Source of the DNA: Candidatus Omnitrophota bacterium | GTDB lineage: Bacteria > Omnitrophota > Gorgyraeia > Duberdicusellales > 4484-171 | Reading direction: 5' to 3' | Assembly (NCBI GenBank): GCA_023818995.1 | Contig: JAMWDA010000065.1 | Location: 1-8,547, forward strand | Length of the DNA: 8,547 nt | Shown here: positions 1-8,110 of the stretch, in pieces | How positions within the stretch are numbered: the first letter of the stretch is position 1 | Layout: each line of letters opens with the position of its first letter | Notes under the pieces: model-generated | Databases searched by the model: none | What the model saw: the letters and a program-made list of their open reading frames with translations, nothing else | Told to the model about the DNA's origin: nothing | Translations under genes and position numbers: made by a program

Positions 1-27
1 TCAAGTAACTTTCTCATAAGATTAATA

Positions 28-33
28 TATAAT
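28..33 (+). promoter_or_regulatory. possible -10 box for thpR
   Basis: A perfect TATAAT hexamer lies 46 bp before the thpR start codon. At a 17-nt spacing the -35 position reads GTAACT, which matches TTGACA at only three of six bases. The whole stretch 18-60 is nearly pure A/T, so such a hexamer could arise by chance. A promoter is expected here because thpR is the only + strand gene, but the exact site is uncertain. Confidence 0.3.
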
Positions 34-67
34 AAAATTAAGAATATAAATTAAAAAAGTTTTACTT

Positions 68-73
68 AAAGGA
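68..73 (+). promoter_or_regulatory. Shine-Dalgarno site of thpR
   Basis: AAAGGA ends 6 nt before the ATG at 80, a good distance for ribosome binding. It supports this ATG as the start, together with the family-typical N-terminus that follows. This is one of only a few clear ribosome binding sites in the window. Confidence 0.7.
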
Positions 74-79
74 TTACCT

Positions 80-640
80 ATGCGAACATTTTTGGCTATT
101 CCTCTATCTCAAAATGTAAAAGATTATATAAGCGAATGGGAAAATGATTTTAAATGCCTTAAATTAGATGCAAAATTTGTTGATTGTAAAAATCTGCACA
201 TAACGTTAAAATTTTTAGGAGAAATAAATGAAGATAAAATTCAACCTATTAAAAACATTGTGGATGATGTTGTTAAGACATTTAAACCATTAGAGGTAAA
301 ACTTGTAGATTTCGGCTTCTTCCCCAATAGAAATAACCCTCGCGTATTTTTTATAGCCACCGATAAAGAAGAGGAATTAAAAAAATTAGCTTACAATATT
401 GAAGATAGATTGGAAAATTTAGGATTCGTAAAAGAAGAAAGATTTAAAAGTCATATAACATTAGCAAGATTTAAAAGTAAGAGAGATATAGAATCTCTCA
501 ATAAGATTATATATAATTTAAAACTTAACAAAAGTTTCCTCATAGATAGAATTGTTCTCTTTAAAAGCATGCTCACTCCCTCTGGTCCGATATACGAAGA
601 AATATTTACTTCCATATTTAAATCTGGAATAGACGTATAA
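80..640 (+). CDS. thpR: RNA 2',3'-cyclic phosphodiesterase (2H/LigT family)
   Basis: This 186-residue soluble protein belongs to the 2H phosphoesterase superfamily, historically called 2'-5' RNA ligase. Family members hydrolyse RNA 2',3'-cyclic phosphate ends to 2'-phosphates and can reversibly join tRNA halves in vitro. Both signature motifs are visible: H40-I-T42 in NLHITLKFLG and H125-I-T127 in SHITLARF. Their two His and two Thr line the active site. The N-terminus MRTFLAIPLS and the C-terminal LTPSGPIYE segment (about 165-173) are also typical, and the length is normal. The ATG start is supported by an AAAGGA site. It is the only rightward gene and overlaps the convergent pgpA by 23 bp, so the last codons are shared on opposite strands. 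In several bacterial lineages thpR lies in the pgsA-cinA-recA region in the same direction; here it is reversed. Family assignment is secure; the physiological substrate is not known. Confidence 0.93.
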   Translation: MRTFLAIPLSQNVKDYISEWENDFKCLKLDAKFVDCKNLHITLKFLGEINEDKIQPIKNIVDDVVKTFKPLEVKLVDFGFFPNRNNPRVFFIATDKEEELKKLAYNIEDRLENLGFVKEERFKSHITLARFKSKRDIESLNKIIYNLKLNKSFLIDRIVLFKSMLTPSGPIYEEIFTSIFKSGIDV

Positions 641-1076
641 TTTGCAATAAAATATTAGTATAAATTCCTGCTATTAAATCGTCCCCTACAATTCCCTTAG
701 TTCCTTCTAACTTCTCTGCTCTATCTATAGGGAATATTTTTAGAATATCTAATATTCTAAACAACAATATGCCTGCTACAATAAATCTAATATCTCGGGG
801 AATAAATAAAAAAGCAACTAATGATCCTACAAAATCGTCAATTACTATTTTTTTACAATCTTTTTCTCCAAATATTACCTCAGCTTTCCCCGATAAACTA
901 AAAGAAAGAAATAAAAAGAAAATACTAAAGAAAAAGAACGATAGATAATTATTAATTAAAATAAAACTAAACATTCCCAATAAAGATGCAATTGTCCCCC
1001 CACCGATTGGTATCTCCCCTATTCCGAATAAAGTTGTAATTAAAATTATCAATTTATTTTTGTATCTCAATCCCAT
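618..1076 (-). CDS. pgpA: phosphatidylglycerophosphatase A
   Basis: This 152-residue membrane enzyme removes the phosphate from phosphatidylglycerol phosphate to give phosphatidylglycerol, the step after PgsA. Family blocks appear in order: an N-terminal P-x-G-G-G-T-x-A-S-L segment (residues 23-32), IVIDDFVGSLVAF (77-89, acidic pair D80-D81), FRILDILKIFPID (106-118) and GIVGDDLIAGIY (128-139, D132-D133). These match the usual GT-GSL, DE-VG, FR-FD--KP-PI and DD--AG pattern, with isoleucine where the family usually has a proline (ILKIFPI). Hydrophobic spans lie near 35-61, 83-105 and 133-150. The ATG is preceded by AAGGGA (1086-1091) with a 9-nt spacing, inside the end of pgsA. It lies 2 nt downstream of pgsA, so the two lipid genes should be co-expressed. 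Its last 23 bp overlap the end of thpR on the other strand. I see no terminator after it. Confidence 0.92.
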   Translation of the reverse strand: MGLRYKNKLIILITTLFGIGEIPIGGGTIASLLGMFSFILINNYLSFFFFSIFFLFLSFSLSGKAEVIFGEKDCKKIVIDDFVGSLVAFLFIPRDIRFIVAGILLFRILDILKIFPIDRAEKLEGTKGIVGDDLIAGIYTNILLQIIRLFQI

Positions 1077-1078
1077 AT

Positions 1079-1645
1079 TTAAAAATCCCTTATTATTTTT
1101 CTATTAATCCAAAGATAGTGTAGGCCAGAAAAAGCAGTTATTATAACAATGTACCACATAAATAGAGGTATAACTGTTTGATATAAAAAATCTATAAGTT
1201 TACTTTGTGTAAATATCTTTTTTAGAATTAAAATAACGAAAATAAAGGTTATACTCGACGTCTGAGTTAAAGTTTTATGCTTGCCAACCTTCTTAGCTTC
1301 TAATACATATCCTCTATTAAGAGCTAATAATCTTAATCCCGTAATTATAAACTCTCTTATCATAATAACTATTACCATCCATACATTAATAATTTTTAGC
1401 ACAAGGAAGGAAAGAAATATACCTAAAACGAGAATTTTATCAGCGATAGGGTCTAACAATTTACCCAAATCAGAAATCTTATTTTTTTTCCTTGCAATAA
1501 AACCATCAAGAAAATCCGTAAAAGAAGCTATTAAAAATAATAAGAAAGATACAATCAAAGAGATAAGATTATTCTTTATTATTAAACCCATACAAAAAAA
1601 AGCTATTATTATTCGAGAAATAGTTAAACAATTGGATACATTCAT
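1079..1645 (-). CDS. pgsA: CDP-diacylglycerol--glycerol-3-phosphate 3-phosphatidyltransferase
   Basis: This integral membrane enzyme transfers the phosphatidyl group from CDP-diacylglycerol to glycerol 3-phosphate, giving phosphatidylglycerol phosphate, the committed step to acidic phospholipids. The full CDP-alcohol phosphotransferase signature D-x2-D-G-x2-A-R-x8-G-x3-D-x3-D is present, with D44, D47, G48, A51, R52, G61, D65 and D69; the aspartates bind the metal and nucleotide. The N-terminal NCLTISRI (5-12) and the later AKKVGKHKTLTQ (118-129) are PgsA-like. Hydrophobic spans near 8-24, 27-43, 71-98, 131-145 and 157-178 fit a multi-pass protein. The length of 188 residues is normal for PgsA. 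The ATG start is backed by a GGAG site 5 nt upstream. It follows rimO after a 16-nt gap, the widest in the operon, and is followed after 2 nt by pgpA. Confidence 0.94.
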   Translation of the reverse strand: MNVSNCLTISRIIIAFFCMGLIIKNNLISLIVSFLLFLIASFTDFLDGFIARKKNKISDLGKLLDPIADKILVLGIFLSFLVLKIINVWMVIVIMIREFIITGLRLLALNRGYVLEAKKVGKHKTLTQTSSITFIFVILILKKIFTQSKLIDFLYQTVIPLFMWYIVIITAFSGLHYLWINRKIIRDF

Positions 1646-1650
1646 ATCAT

Positions 1651-1654
1651 CTCC
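1651..1654 (-). promoter_or_regulatory. Shine-Dalgarno site of pgsA
   Basis: GGAG on the - strand ends 5 nt before the pgsA ATG, in the 16-nt gap after rimO. It gives pgsA its own ribosome entry, so translation of pgsA need not depend on ribosomes finishing the frameshifted rimO. Confidence 0.65.
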
Positions 1655-1661
1655 ATCTATA

Positions 1662-2916
1662 TTAATTTATCCCATCTATTATACCTACCAAATCGTAATG
1701 AGAAGCATCAACGATATTTACTTTATAAAAGTTACCACCGCTACAATTACCATCTTTTATAAAAACTACTCCATCTATTTCATAAGCACTATACTGGGAC
1801 CGCCCTATAAAAGTGTTGTTTTCTTTGCTATCTATCAAAACTTCTAAATCCCTACCTATCAAACTACGATTAAATTCCCACGAAATCTTTTGTTGTAAAG
1901 ACATAACCTCTTTGTATCTATCTCTTTTTATCTTATTAGGAACAATTGGTTTTAATTTATAAGCCTCGCTCCCCTCTTCTCTCGAATACATAAAAACTCC
2001 CAAACGTTCAAACCTTATCTCTTCTATAAAATCTAATAATTCTTTAAACTCCTCTTCAGTTTCTGTAGGGAACCCCACAATAATTGTAGTTCTTATTACT
2101 ACTTCTTTTATCTTTTTTCTTATTTTTTTTATAAGTTCTATTATTTCTTTTTTAGTAATCATTCTATTCATCATTTTTAGGATTCTATCGTTTATATGCT
2201 GTATAGGCAAATCAACATACTTACATAACCTCTCCTCTTCTGCAATCATATCTATTAAGGAATCAGTGAAATTTTTAGGATGAGTGTATAGAAGTCTTAT
2301 CCATCTAATATTTTTGGTATTTTTTACAATATTTTTTAATAAATAAGTTGTATCCTTATCTTTATATAAGTCTTTCCCCCAACTAGTAACATCTTGACCA
2401 ATAATGTTAAGTTCTTTCACTCCTCTTCTATCTAAGAATTTGGCTTCTTCTATTATATTACCTATACGTCTACTTACCAGTGGTCCTTTTATTATCGGTA
2501 TAGCACAATAACTACAATTATTTATACAACCATCACATACTTTTATAAAAGTTATATGCGGAGGATATAAAAAGTAACGTCTTATAGACCACTGATTAAA
2601 TTTTTCCACTCCCCTCCACTCATCTACATTGCTAAAAATACCCATTAGCTCTTTGTGATAACGCTGGACAAGACAACCCATTACAATTAGTTTCTTTACC
2701 TTACCATCTTTTTTCAACCGAATAGCTCTCTCAATTGTTTCCAAAGATTCTTTTTTAGCTTCTTTTATAAAACCACAAGTATTTATTAATCAATACGTCT
2801 AAATTGTTAGCCTTTTCTTTAAGAACATAACCGTTATTTATAAAATTATTTAACATTATTTCAGAATCATAGCTATTCCTAAAACAACCTAAAGAAATAA
2901 TAGAAATAGTTTTCAT
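1662..2916 (-). CDS. rimO: ribosomal protein S12 methylthiotransferase RimO, with a 1-nt frameshift
   Basis: RimO is a radical-SAM enzyme with two iron-sulfur clusters that adds a methylthio group to a conserved aspartate of ribosomal protein S12. The gene spans 1255 nt, which is 3 x 418 + 1. Removing one base near 2783-2789 restores a 417-codon frame with stop, near normal RimO length. In the repaired protein, the N-terminal MTTase domain carries the auxiliary-cluster cysteines C11 (SLGCFRN), C47 (NTCGF) and C81 (VMGCLVQ). The radical-SAM motif C-x3-C-x2-C is C130, C134, C137, followed by AIPIIKGPLVSR. PIQHINDRILKMMNR and IRLLYTHP are RimO-like rather than MiaB-like. A TRAM domain follows from about 350. 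As sequenced, the body frame is open only from 2789 down, with TGA at 2790-2792 just above; its first usual start is TTG at 2744, which would lose C11 and C47. Either this is a sequencing or assembly error, or the gene is broken. The ATG at 2916 follows rodZ by 2 nt without a clear ribosome site. Confidence 0.88.
2755..2916 (-). pseudogene. 5' fragment of rimO in the pre-frameshift reading frame
   Basis: From the ATG at 2916 this frame reads MKTISIISLGCFRNSYDSE and continues through DVLI (residues 40-43), a proper RimO/MiaB-type N-terminus with the first cluster cysteine (C11). It then leaves the homologous frame: the DNA after DVLI reads ATTAATAAATACTTG, where ATT-ATA-AAT-ACT-TG would give the expected I-I-N-T-C. 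The frame ends at TAA (2755-2757) after 53 codons. On its own this peptide would have no function; it is listed to mark where the N-terminus of rimO lies. Confidence 0.85.
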
Positions 2917-2918
2917 TA

Positions 2919-3761
2919 TTATTTTATCACGGAGATACCTTGGGAAGTTATCTTTAAACTTTTTATTGGTTTACGAATCTTACTTATAGGGGGTAATAGT
3001 TGACCATTAACCTCTATATCTACGATAGACCCATCACTGATTTTGAATTCTAATTCCTTATTCCCTTTCCAAGTTTCTATACTGCCAGCTTTTAAAATTC
3101 CTTCAAATACAACTTTATCGTCAACCTTAACTTTCAAAAAACAATCTCGTTTGATTTTTAAAGAAGCTACTATATTTTTATCTGTTTCTTCTATTTTGGG
3201 GGGTAATTTATAAGATCCCCCTTCTCTTGAATCATTAACTTTATTAAATTCTTGAGTGATTGATGTTTCCCCCTTGATTTTTTCCTCTTTTGTCCTATTT
3301 GATACTATCCTTTTATTAATAAAATTTATAGAAGCACTAATCACAAATATTACAATAATAACTCCTCCTATAATTAAAATGAAGGGGGTAATTTTTTTTA
3401 TAATTTTTGAGGTCAATATCTTTGAAATATTTATTTTTATCTTTCTTTTCTCCTTTTTTTTATCTTCCCTCTTAAATTCGTATTTTTTTTCGCTCGCAAC
3501 CGGACTTATATCTTTTTCTTTTTTATAACCAGAGAACTCTTCCAATTCATTATCTACATTCACCCCTAAGAATGATGCATATATTTTTATAAATCCCTTC
3601 AGATAAACAGGAGTTATATCGTTGATAATATCATTTAAATTGCCATTTTCTATAGCTTTTATTACGGATGGATATACCTTTGTCCTTTCTACAATAGTTT
3701 CTAAATCCAAACCTAACTCCTCTCTCCTCTTCTTTAATTTTTTACAAAGTTCTTCAAGCAT
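2919..3761 (-). CDS. rodZ: RodZ-type cell-shape protein (HTH, one TM helix, DUF4115)
   Basis: This 280-residue protein has the RodZ layout. A cytoplasmic Xre-like helix-turn-helix domain fills about 1-78 (KKLKKRREELGLDLETI, then VIKAIENGN and YLKGFIKIYASFLGV, all typical). A lysine-rich linker (80-120) leads to one transmembrane helix (about 125-147) and an outside part ending in a beta-rich DUF4115 domain (about 198-270, with the ETWKGNKELEFKISDGS segment). RodZ links MreB filaments to the elongation machinery and helps keep a rod shape. The basic residues before the TM helix and the acidic/polar stretch after it fit an N-in, C-out topology. It begins 2 nt after ftsK, with the junction TAATAATG and no Shine-Dalgarno sequence, and ends 2 nt before rimO with the same junction. 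Placement between ftsK and rimO occurs in other bacteria. The symbol rests on domain architecture; the MreB-binding role is inferred. Confidence 0.87.
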   Translation of the reverse strand: MLEELCKKLKKRREELGLDLETIVERTKVYPSVIKAIENGNLNDIINDITPVYLKGFIKIYASFLGVNVDNELEEFSGYKKEKDISPVASEKKYEFKREDKKKEKRKIKINISKILTSKIIKKITPFILIIGGVIIVIFVISASINFINKRIVSNRTKEEKIKGETSITQEFNKVNDSREGGSYKLPPKIEETDKNIVASLKIKRDCFLKVKVDDKVVFEGILKAGSIETWKGNKELEFKISDGSIVDIEVNGQLLPPISKIRKPIKSLKITSQGISVIK

Positions 3762-3763
3762 TA

Positions 3764-6028
3764 TTATATAAGGTTTTTCTCTTTTAAATAATTATCCGGG
3801 TCTACCAGAATTTCCCTTGGTTTGCTACCAGAAAAAGGCCCAATAATACCCTGTATCTCCATAAGGTCCAAAAGCCTTGCCGCCCTTGTATAACCAACTC
3901 TCAATCTTCTCTGTAATAGAGATGCGGAGGCTTGCCGAGTTAAAAGAATAATTTTTATCGCTTCATCTAACAATTCATCTTCTTCTAAAGAAGCTTCGCT
4001 ACTTTTTTGTAATTGGATAATTCCTTCCTCATATATAGGACTACCTTGTTGTTTTATAAAATTAGTTAAGTTATCTATATCTTCATCATCTATAAAAGAT
4101 GCTTGCGTTCTTACAGGTTTTATGAGTCCCGGTCTTATAAAAAGCATATCACCTTTGCCAAGAAGTTTTTCTGCCCCAATCATATCTAAAACTGTCCGAG
4201 AATCAACTTTAGAAGATACCTTGAATGATATCCTTGCGGGGAAATTAGCTTTGATTACACCTGTTATAACATCTACCGATGGTCTTTGAGTAGCTAAAAT
4301 AAGATGTATACCCACAGCGCGAGAAAGTTGAACCAATCTCTGTATAGAAGTTTCTATTTTGTCTGTTGCTACTACCATAAGGTCGGCTAACTCATCTACA
4401 ATTATTACTATGTAAGGAAGCTTAAATTTATTCTTGTTGTAAATATCTATGTTCCTTGCTCCCTCATTTGCTAAAACTTTATAACGGTTTTCCATCTCCT
4501 CCACTGCCCAATTCAATGCCGAGAATGCCTTTTTGGGTTCGGATATAATAGGATGTAATAGATGCGGGATACCACTAAAAGGAGCTAATTCTACTTTTTT
4601 AGGGTCTATAAGGATAAATTTTACTTCATTAGGTTTTGCTTTAAAAATAATAGAAGAAATTATAGAATTGACACATACCGTTTTACCAGAACCTGTTGTC
4701 CCCGCGATCAAAAGATGTGGCATTTCTTTAAGATCTGCTACTACAGGATTACCGGAAACATCTTTACCTAAAGCTAAAGCTAATTTAGAATTCATATTAG
4801 AAAATGCTTTTTCCTCTATCACTTCTCTTAAATAAACAAGATGTTTTTTCGTATTGGGGATCTCTATACCTATTGTTCCTCTACCGGGAATAGGTGCTAC
4901 AATCCTTATACTCGCCGATTTCATTGCTAAAGCAATATCATCAGACAAAGTAGTAATGCGTTGAATCTTAACTCCCGCAAATGGTTGTAATTCATATAAT
5001 GTCACAACAGGTCCCTTTTGCACCCTAACTACTTTTGCCCCTACCCCAAAATCAGATAATGTTTCCTCTAAAGTTTTTATGTTTGCCTCTATATCATCTT
5101 TTATCTGACGAGTATCTAATAGGGGGGGTACTTTTAAACAATCTAACGATGGAAGAACGTAAGATTTTTCATCAAACACCTTATCCGATACAGGTTTTTC
5201 TTCTTTAGATATAGAAATTTCTTCTAAATCATCTCCCGCTGGCTGTTTTTGAGTATCTTTCTTTAATAAAGTTCCTTCTCCTTTAGTGATAGCTATGTTA
5301 CTTATAGGGGTAATTTTAGGAGTATAAACCTTAATTTCAGGAACAACATCTATAGATGGTTTTAATTCATCTAATTTTGTATCTCTTCCTTTCTCTTTCA
5401 AGGTTTTAGATATCTTAACAATTTCTTTATCTGGGATTATTTTTTTCTTCTTAATTTCTTCTCGTTGTAACATATTCTTTATAATCAATAATAAATTATC
5501 TACAAGATGTCTAAAACACAAAAATAAATTTATAAAAAAGTATCCTGATACTAACCACAATAAAATTAAAACTATAACAGTAAGAGTAATAAAGCTCCCC
5601 CAAAAACCTAAATATTTTTGAAAAAATATAGATACAAAGTATCCTACAACTCCTGATACTAAATATATATTTTCTGACTTTTTGAAAAATATACCTATTA
5701 ACGCACAAATGAATACAGCTATAAGGACAAAAGAAAGAAACTTAACTATTCTCCCTTTAGCTATTCCATAAAATTTTATCAAACCTAAATTATTTAATCC
5801 TTTTAAAAAAAGATAAAAAGGAATAAAGTAACTGGCGTAGCCAAAAATAAAAATCAAAGAAAAAGATATATACAAACCTATTTTACCTATTAGATTATGA
5901 ATAGTTTTACTGGGAGGAAATGTAAGAAAAGCTAAATCTTGAGGATTATAAGATACTAGGCTTAAAAAAATTATGATTGATAAAGAGATAAATACTACTC
6001 CTGTAATAAATGAAGGAAGGTTCTTCAT
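3764..6028 (-). CDS. ftsK: FtsK/SpoIIIE-family DNA translocase
   Basis: This 754-residue membrane-anchored DNA pump clears and sorts chromosome ends at the division septum. Four to five hydrophobic spans lie within residues 7-170 (about 7-26, 48-76, 95-115, 121-140, 144-170). A charged, low-conservation linker covers about 185-300. The alpha domain follows (about 300-400). The RecA-like beta motor has Walker A GTTGSGKT (443-450), IDPKKVELAPF (474-484), Walker B IVIIVDELADL (540-550, D545-E546) and the ATQRPS motif (579-584). The winged-helix gamma domain (about 685-745, ASASLLQRRLRVGYTRAARLLD) normally reads KOPS/SRS polarity sequences and activates XerCD. The length is close to SpoIIIE and far below E. 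coli FtsK, whose linker is much longer. Its ATG shares one base with the pnp stop (TAATG), suggesting coupled translation; only a GTGGA lies upstream and too close. All catalytic motifs look intact. Confidence 0.96.
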   Translation of the reverse strand: MKNLPSFITGVVFISLSIIIFLSLVSYNPQDLAFLTFPPSKTIHNLIGKIGLYISFSLIFIFGYASYFIPFYLFLKGLNNLGLIKFYGIAKGRIVKFLSFVLIAVFICALIGIFFKKSENIYLVSGVVGYFVSIFFQKYLGFWGSFITLTVIVLILLWLVSGYFFINLFLCFRHLVDNLLLIIKNMLQREEIKKKKIIPDKEIVKISKTLKEKGRDTKLDELKPSIDVVPEIKVYTPKITPISNIAITKGEGTLLKKDTQKQPAGDDLEEISISKEEKPVSDKVFDEKSYVLPSLDCLKVPPLLDTRQIKDDIEANIKTLEETLSDFGVGAKVVRVQKGPVVTLYELQPFAGVKIQRITTLSDDIALAMKSASIRIVAPIPGRGTIGIEIPNTKKHLVYLREVIEEKAFSNMNSKLALALGKDVSGNPVVADLKEMPHLLIAGTTGSGKTVCVNSIISSIIFKAKPNEVKFILIDPKKVELAPFSGIPHLLHPIISEPKKAFSALNWAVEEMENRYKVLANEGARNIDIYNKNKFKLPYIVIIVDELADLMVVATDKIETSIQRLVQLSRAVGIHLILATQRPSVDVITGVIKANFPARISFKVSSKVDSRTVLDMIGAEKLLGKGDMLFIRPGLIKPVRTQASFIDDEDIDNLTNFIKQQGSPIYEEGIIQLQKSSEASLEEDELLDEAIKIILLTRQASASLLQRRLRVGYTRAARLLDLMEIQGIIGPFSGSKPREILVDPDNYLKEKNLI

Positions 6029-8109
6029 TAATCCACTTGTTTTTTACTAAGAGATATCCTGCCTTGCTCATCAATATTGATTACTTTCACTTTTATTATT
6101 TCATTCTCTTTTAGAAAATCGTAGGGATCTCTCACAAAACTATTTGATAGTTCAGAAATATGTAAAAGTCCTACTTTACCAGGTAATATTTCACAAAAAG
6201 CACCGAAATTAGTAATTTTTATAACCTTTGCTTCATAAATATCACCCACGTTAACTTCTTTTGTCAGGTTAATTATCTCTTTAACTGCTTTCTCTAAATT
6301 AGAATCATTATCTGCTACTACGGAAACCATACCTGTCTCATCGTTTATATCCACTATCACGTTATTTTCTCTTGTAATTTTTCTTATAACTCTTCCCCCC
6401 GGCCCAATAATCTCGCCTATCTTATCTACATCTATCTTAAATGATTTTATTTTAGGTGCGTAAGGAGAAACCATACTTCGTGAGGCAGAAATAACTTCCT
6501 TCATCTTAGATAAAATAAAATTTCTCGCTTCTTTAGCTCTTTTCAAACTATCGGCAAGGATAGAAAAATTTATTCCCTCATTTTTAACATCTAACTGTAT
6601 AGCGGTTATACCTTTCTCTGTTCCAGCTATTTTAAAATCCATCTCTCCATAGTGATCTTCTACCCCAGCTATATCAGTTAATATTTTATAATTTTCATTA
6701 TTTTGAACTAATCCTAAAGCTATTCCAGCCACGTGTTCCTTAATAGGAACACCGGCATCCATAAGAGAAAGAGACGAGGCACATACACTCGCCATACTGG
6801 ATGAACCATTTGACTCTAATATTTCAGAAACAACCCTAATAGTATAAGGGAAAGATTCTTTATCGGGTATAACCGGCAAAAGAGATTTCTCCGCTAATGT
6901 GCCATGACCTATTTCTCTGCGAGAAGGTCCCCTTAGAGGTTTTACTTCTCCTACACTGAAAGGAGGAAAAGTATAATGAAGCATAAAATGTTTATATTTT
7001 TCTCCTTCTAACTCACTAATCAACTGTTCATCAGAGCTAGTTCCTAAAGTGGTTACAGCTAAAGCCTGCGTTTGCCCTCTTTTAAAAATTGCTGAACCAT
7101 GTGTACGAGGTAAAACTCCTACTTTACATTCTATCTTTCTTATCTCATTAATAGCTCTACCATCTGGTCTTAAGCCATATTTTAATATTTTATCTCTTAC
7201 AAATTCTTTCTCTATCTCATATAAAGATTTATTTATCATAAAAGGAGTTATTTTAGAATCTTCTTTGAATAATTCCTGTAATTGTAAGATTATTTTATCT
7301 ATTTCCTCTTCTCGCTCTTCCTTTTTTACTAATCCATAAATCTTATCTAATTGAGGAGAAACTATCTCTTTTATTTTATTTATAAATTCTCTGTCTATAT
7401 TATATAAAGGAACTTCTTTCTTCGGTTTCCCTACTTTTTCTTTTATTTCCAACTGTAGCTTTATTATCTCTTGGATAGCGGGGTGGGCAAATTTTATAGC
7501 TTCTAAGATTTCTTCTTCTGAACTTTCATTAAAATCCCCTTCAATCATAACTATATTATCTATTGTAGCTGCGATAACCATATCAAATAATGCCTCTTCT
7601 CTTTCTTGATAGGTAGGATTTATAATAAAATCTTTTTCCTTCTTACATACTCTCACTGCTCCCACAGGTGTATAGAAGGGAATATCAGATATCAATAAGG
7701 CACAACTAGCTCCATTTATCCCCAATACATCAGGGTCATTTATACTATCGCTGGATAAAACCATAGCAACAATCTGAACTTCATTCATTAAACCTGGAGG
7801 GAAAAATGGTCTCAACGGTCTATCAATTAAACGAGCACATAATATTTCTGTATCCTTAGGTCTTCCCTCCCGTTTTATAAAACCACCGGGGATTTTACCC
7901 ATAGCATATGTTTTTTCCATATAATCTACAGTTAAAGGAGTAATTTCGCAATCCTCCTTAGGATGTCTATCCATACAAGCGGAAACCAAAACAATTGTTT
8001 CTCCATAGGAAACCACTGTACTACCGTTAGATTGTGTCGCTAATTCACCTGAAGAAAAAGTCAATTTATCCCTAAAATATTTAGAGAGGTTTAAAGAAAG
8101 GGAAAACAT
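6028..8109 (-). CDS. pnp: polyribonucleotide nucleotidyltransferase (PNPase)
   Basis: PNPase is a trimeric 3'-5' phosphorolytic exoribonuclease that degrades mRNA and releases nucleoside diphosphates; it can also add tails. All domains are present in 693 residues. The first RNase PH core covers about 10-145 (GKIPGGFIKREGRP, LIDRPLRPFFP), followed by the helical linker (about 150-300). The second RNase PH core covers about 310-545. A KH domain lies at about 555-615 with its GxxG loop in IGPGGRVIRKI, and an S1 domain at about 620-690 (GDIYEAKVIKITNFGAFCEI). In the block EDHYGEMDFKIAGT, D485, D491 and K493 correspond to E. coli D486, D492 and K494, so the catalytic site is complete. It begins one base after the rpsO stop (TGA-A-ATG) with no Shine-Dalgarno sequence. 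That gap leaves no room for the rpsO-pnp hairpin used for RNase III autoregulation in E. coli. Confidence 0.98.
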   Translation of the reverse strand: MFSLSLNLSKYFRDKLTFSSGELATQSNGSTVVSYGETIVLVSACMDRHPKEDCEITPLTVDYMEKTYAMGKIPGGFIKREGRPKDTEILCARLIDRPLRPFFPPGLMNEVQIVAMVLSSDSINDPDVLGINGASCALLISDIPFYTPVGAVRVCKKEKDFIINPTYQEREEALFDMVIAATIDNIVMIEGDFNESSEEEILEAIKFAHPAIQEIIKLQLEIKEKVGKPKKEVPLYNIDREFINKIKEIVSPQLDKIYGLVKKEEREEEIDKIILQLQELFKEDSKITPFMINKSLYEIEKEFVRDKILKYGLRPDGRAINEIRKIECKVGVLPRTHGSAIFKRGQTQALAVTTLGTSSDEQLISELEGEKYKHFMLHYTFPPFSVGEVKPLRGPSRREIGHGTLAEKSLLPVIPDKESFPYTIRVVSEILESNGSSSMASVCASSLSLMDAGVPIKEHVAGIALGLVQNNENYKILTDIAGVEDHYGEMDFKIAGTEKGITAIQLDVKNEGINFSILADSLKRAKEARNFILSKMKEVISASRSMVSPYAPKIKSFKIDVDKIGEIIGPGGRVIRKITRENNVIVDINDETGMVSVVADNDSNLEKAVKEIINLTKEVNVGDIYEAKVIKITNFGAFCEILPGKVGLLHISELSNSFVRDPYDFLKENEIIKVKVINIDEQGRISLSKKQVD

Positions 8110-8110
8110 T

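Noticed and set aside
1..17. Possible divergent gene start on the - strand (ATG at 17-15, reading MRKLL)
   Set aside because: Only five codons are in the window, there is no Shine-Dalgarno sequence, and no convincing -35 is found; it cannot be separated from chance.
596..612. Inverted repeat GAAG...CTTC near the thpR/pgpA ends, considered as a terminator
   Set aside because: The stem is four base pairs flanking an A/T palindrome with a mismatch and no following T-run, and it lies within thpR coding sequence.
1281..1847. 188-codon + strand open frame overlapping pgsA and rimO
   Set aside because: It lies antisense to two well-recognised genes, has isoleucine/threonine-rich composition typical of reversed AT-rich coding DNA, and shows no motif.
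3256..3528. 90-codon + strand open frame with a hydrophobic translation
   Set aside because: It is antisense to the rodZ linker and membrane segment; the phenylalanine-rich look comes from reversed lysine codons.
4533..4835. 100-codon + strand open frame
   Set aside because: It is antisense to the FtsK motor domain, including Walker A, and carries no family signature.
5511..5708. 65-codon - strand open frame
   Set aside because: It is an out-of-frame reading inside the FtsK membrane region; the FtsK frame is intact through it.
7049..7339. 96-codon + strand open frame
   Set aside because: It is antisense to the PNPase core and has no supporting signal.
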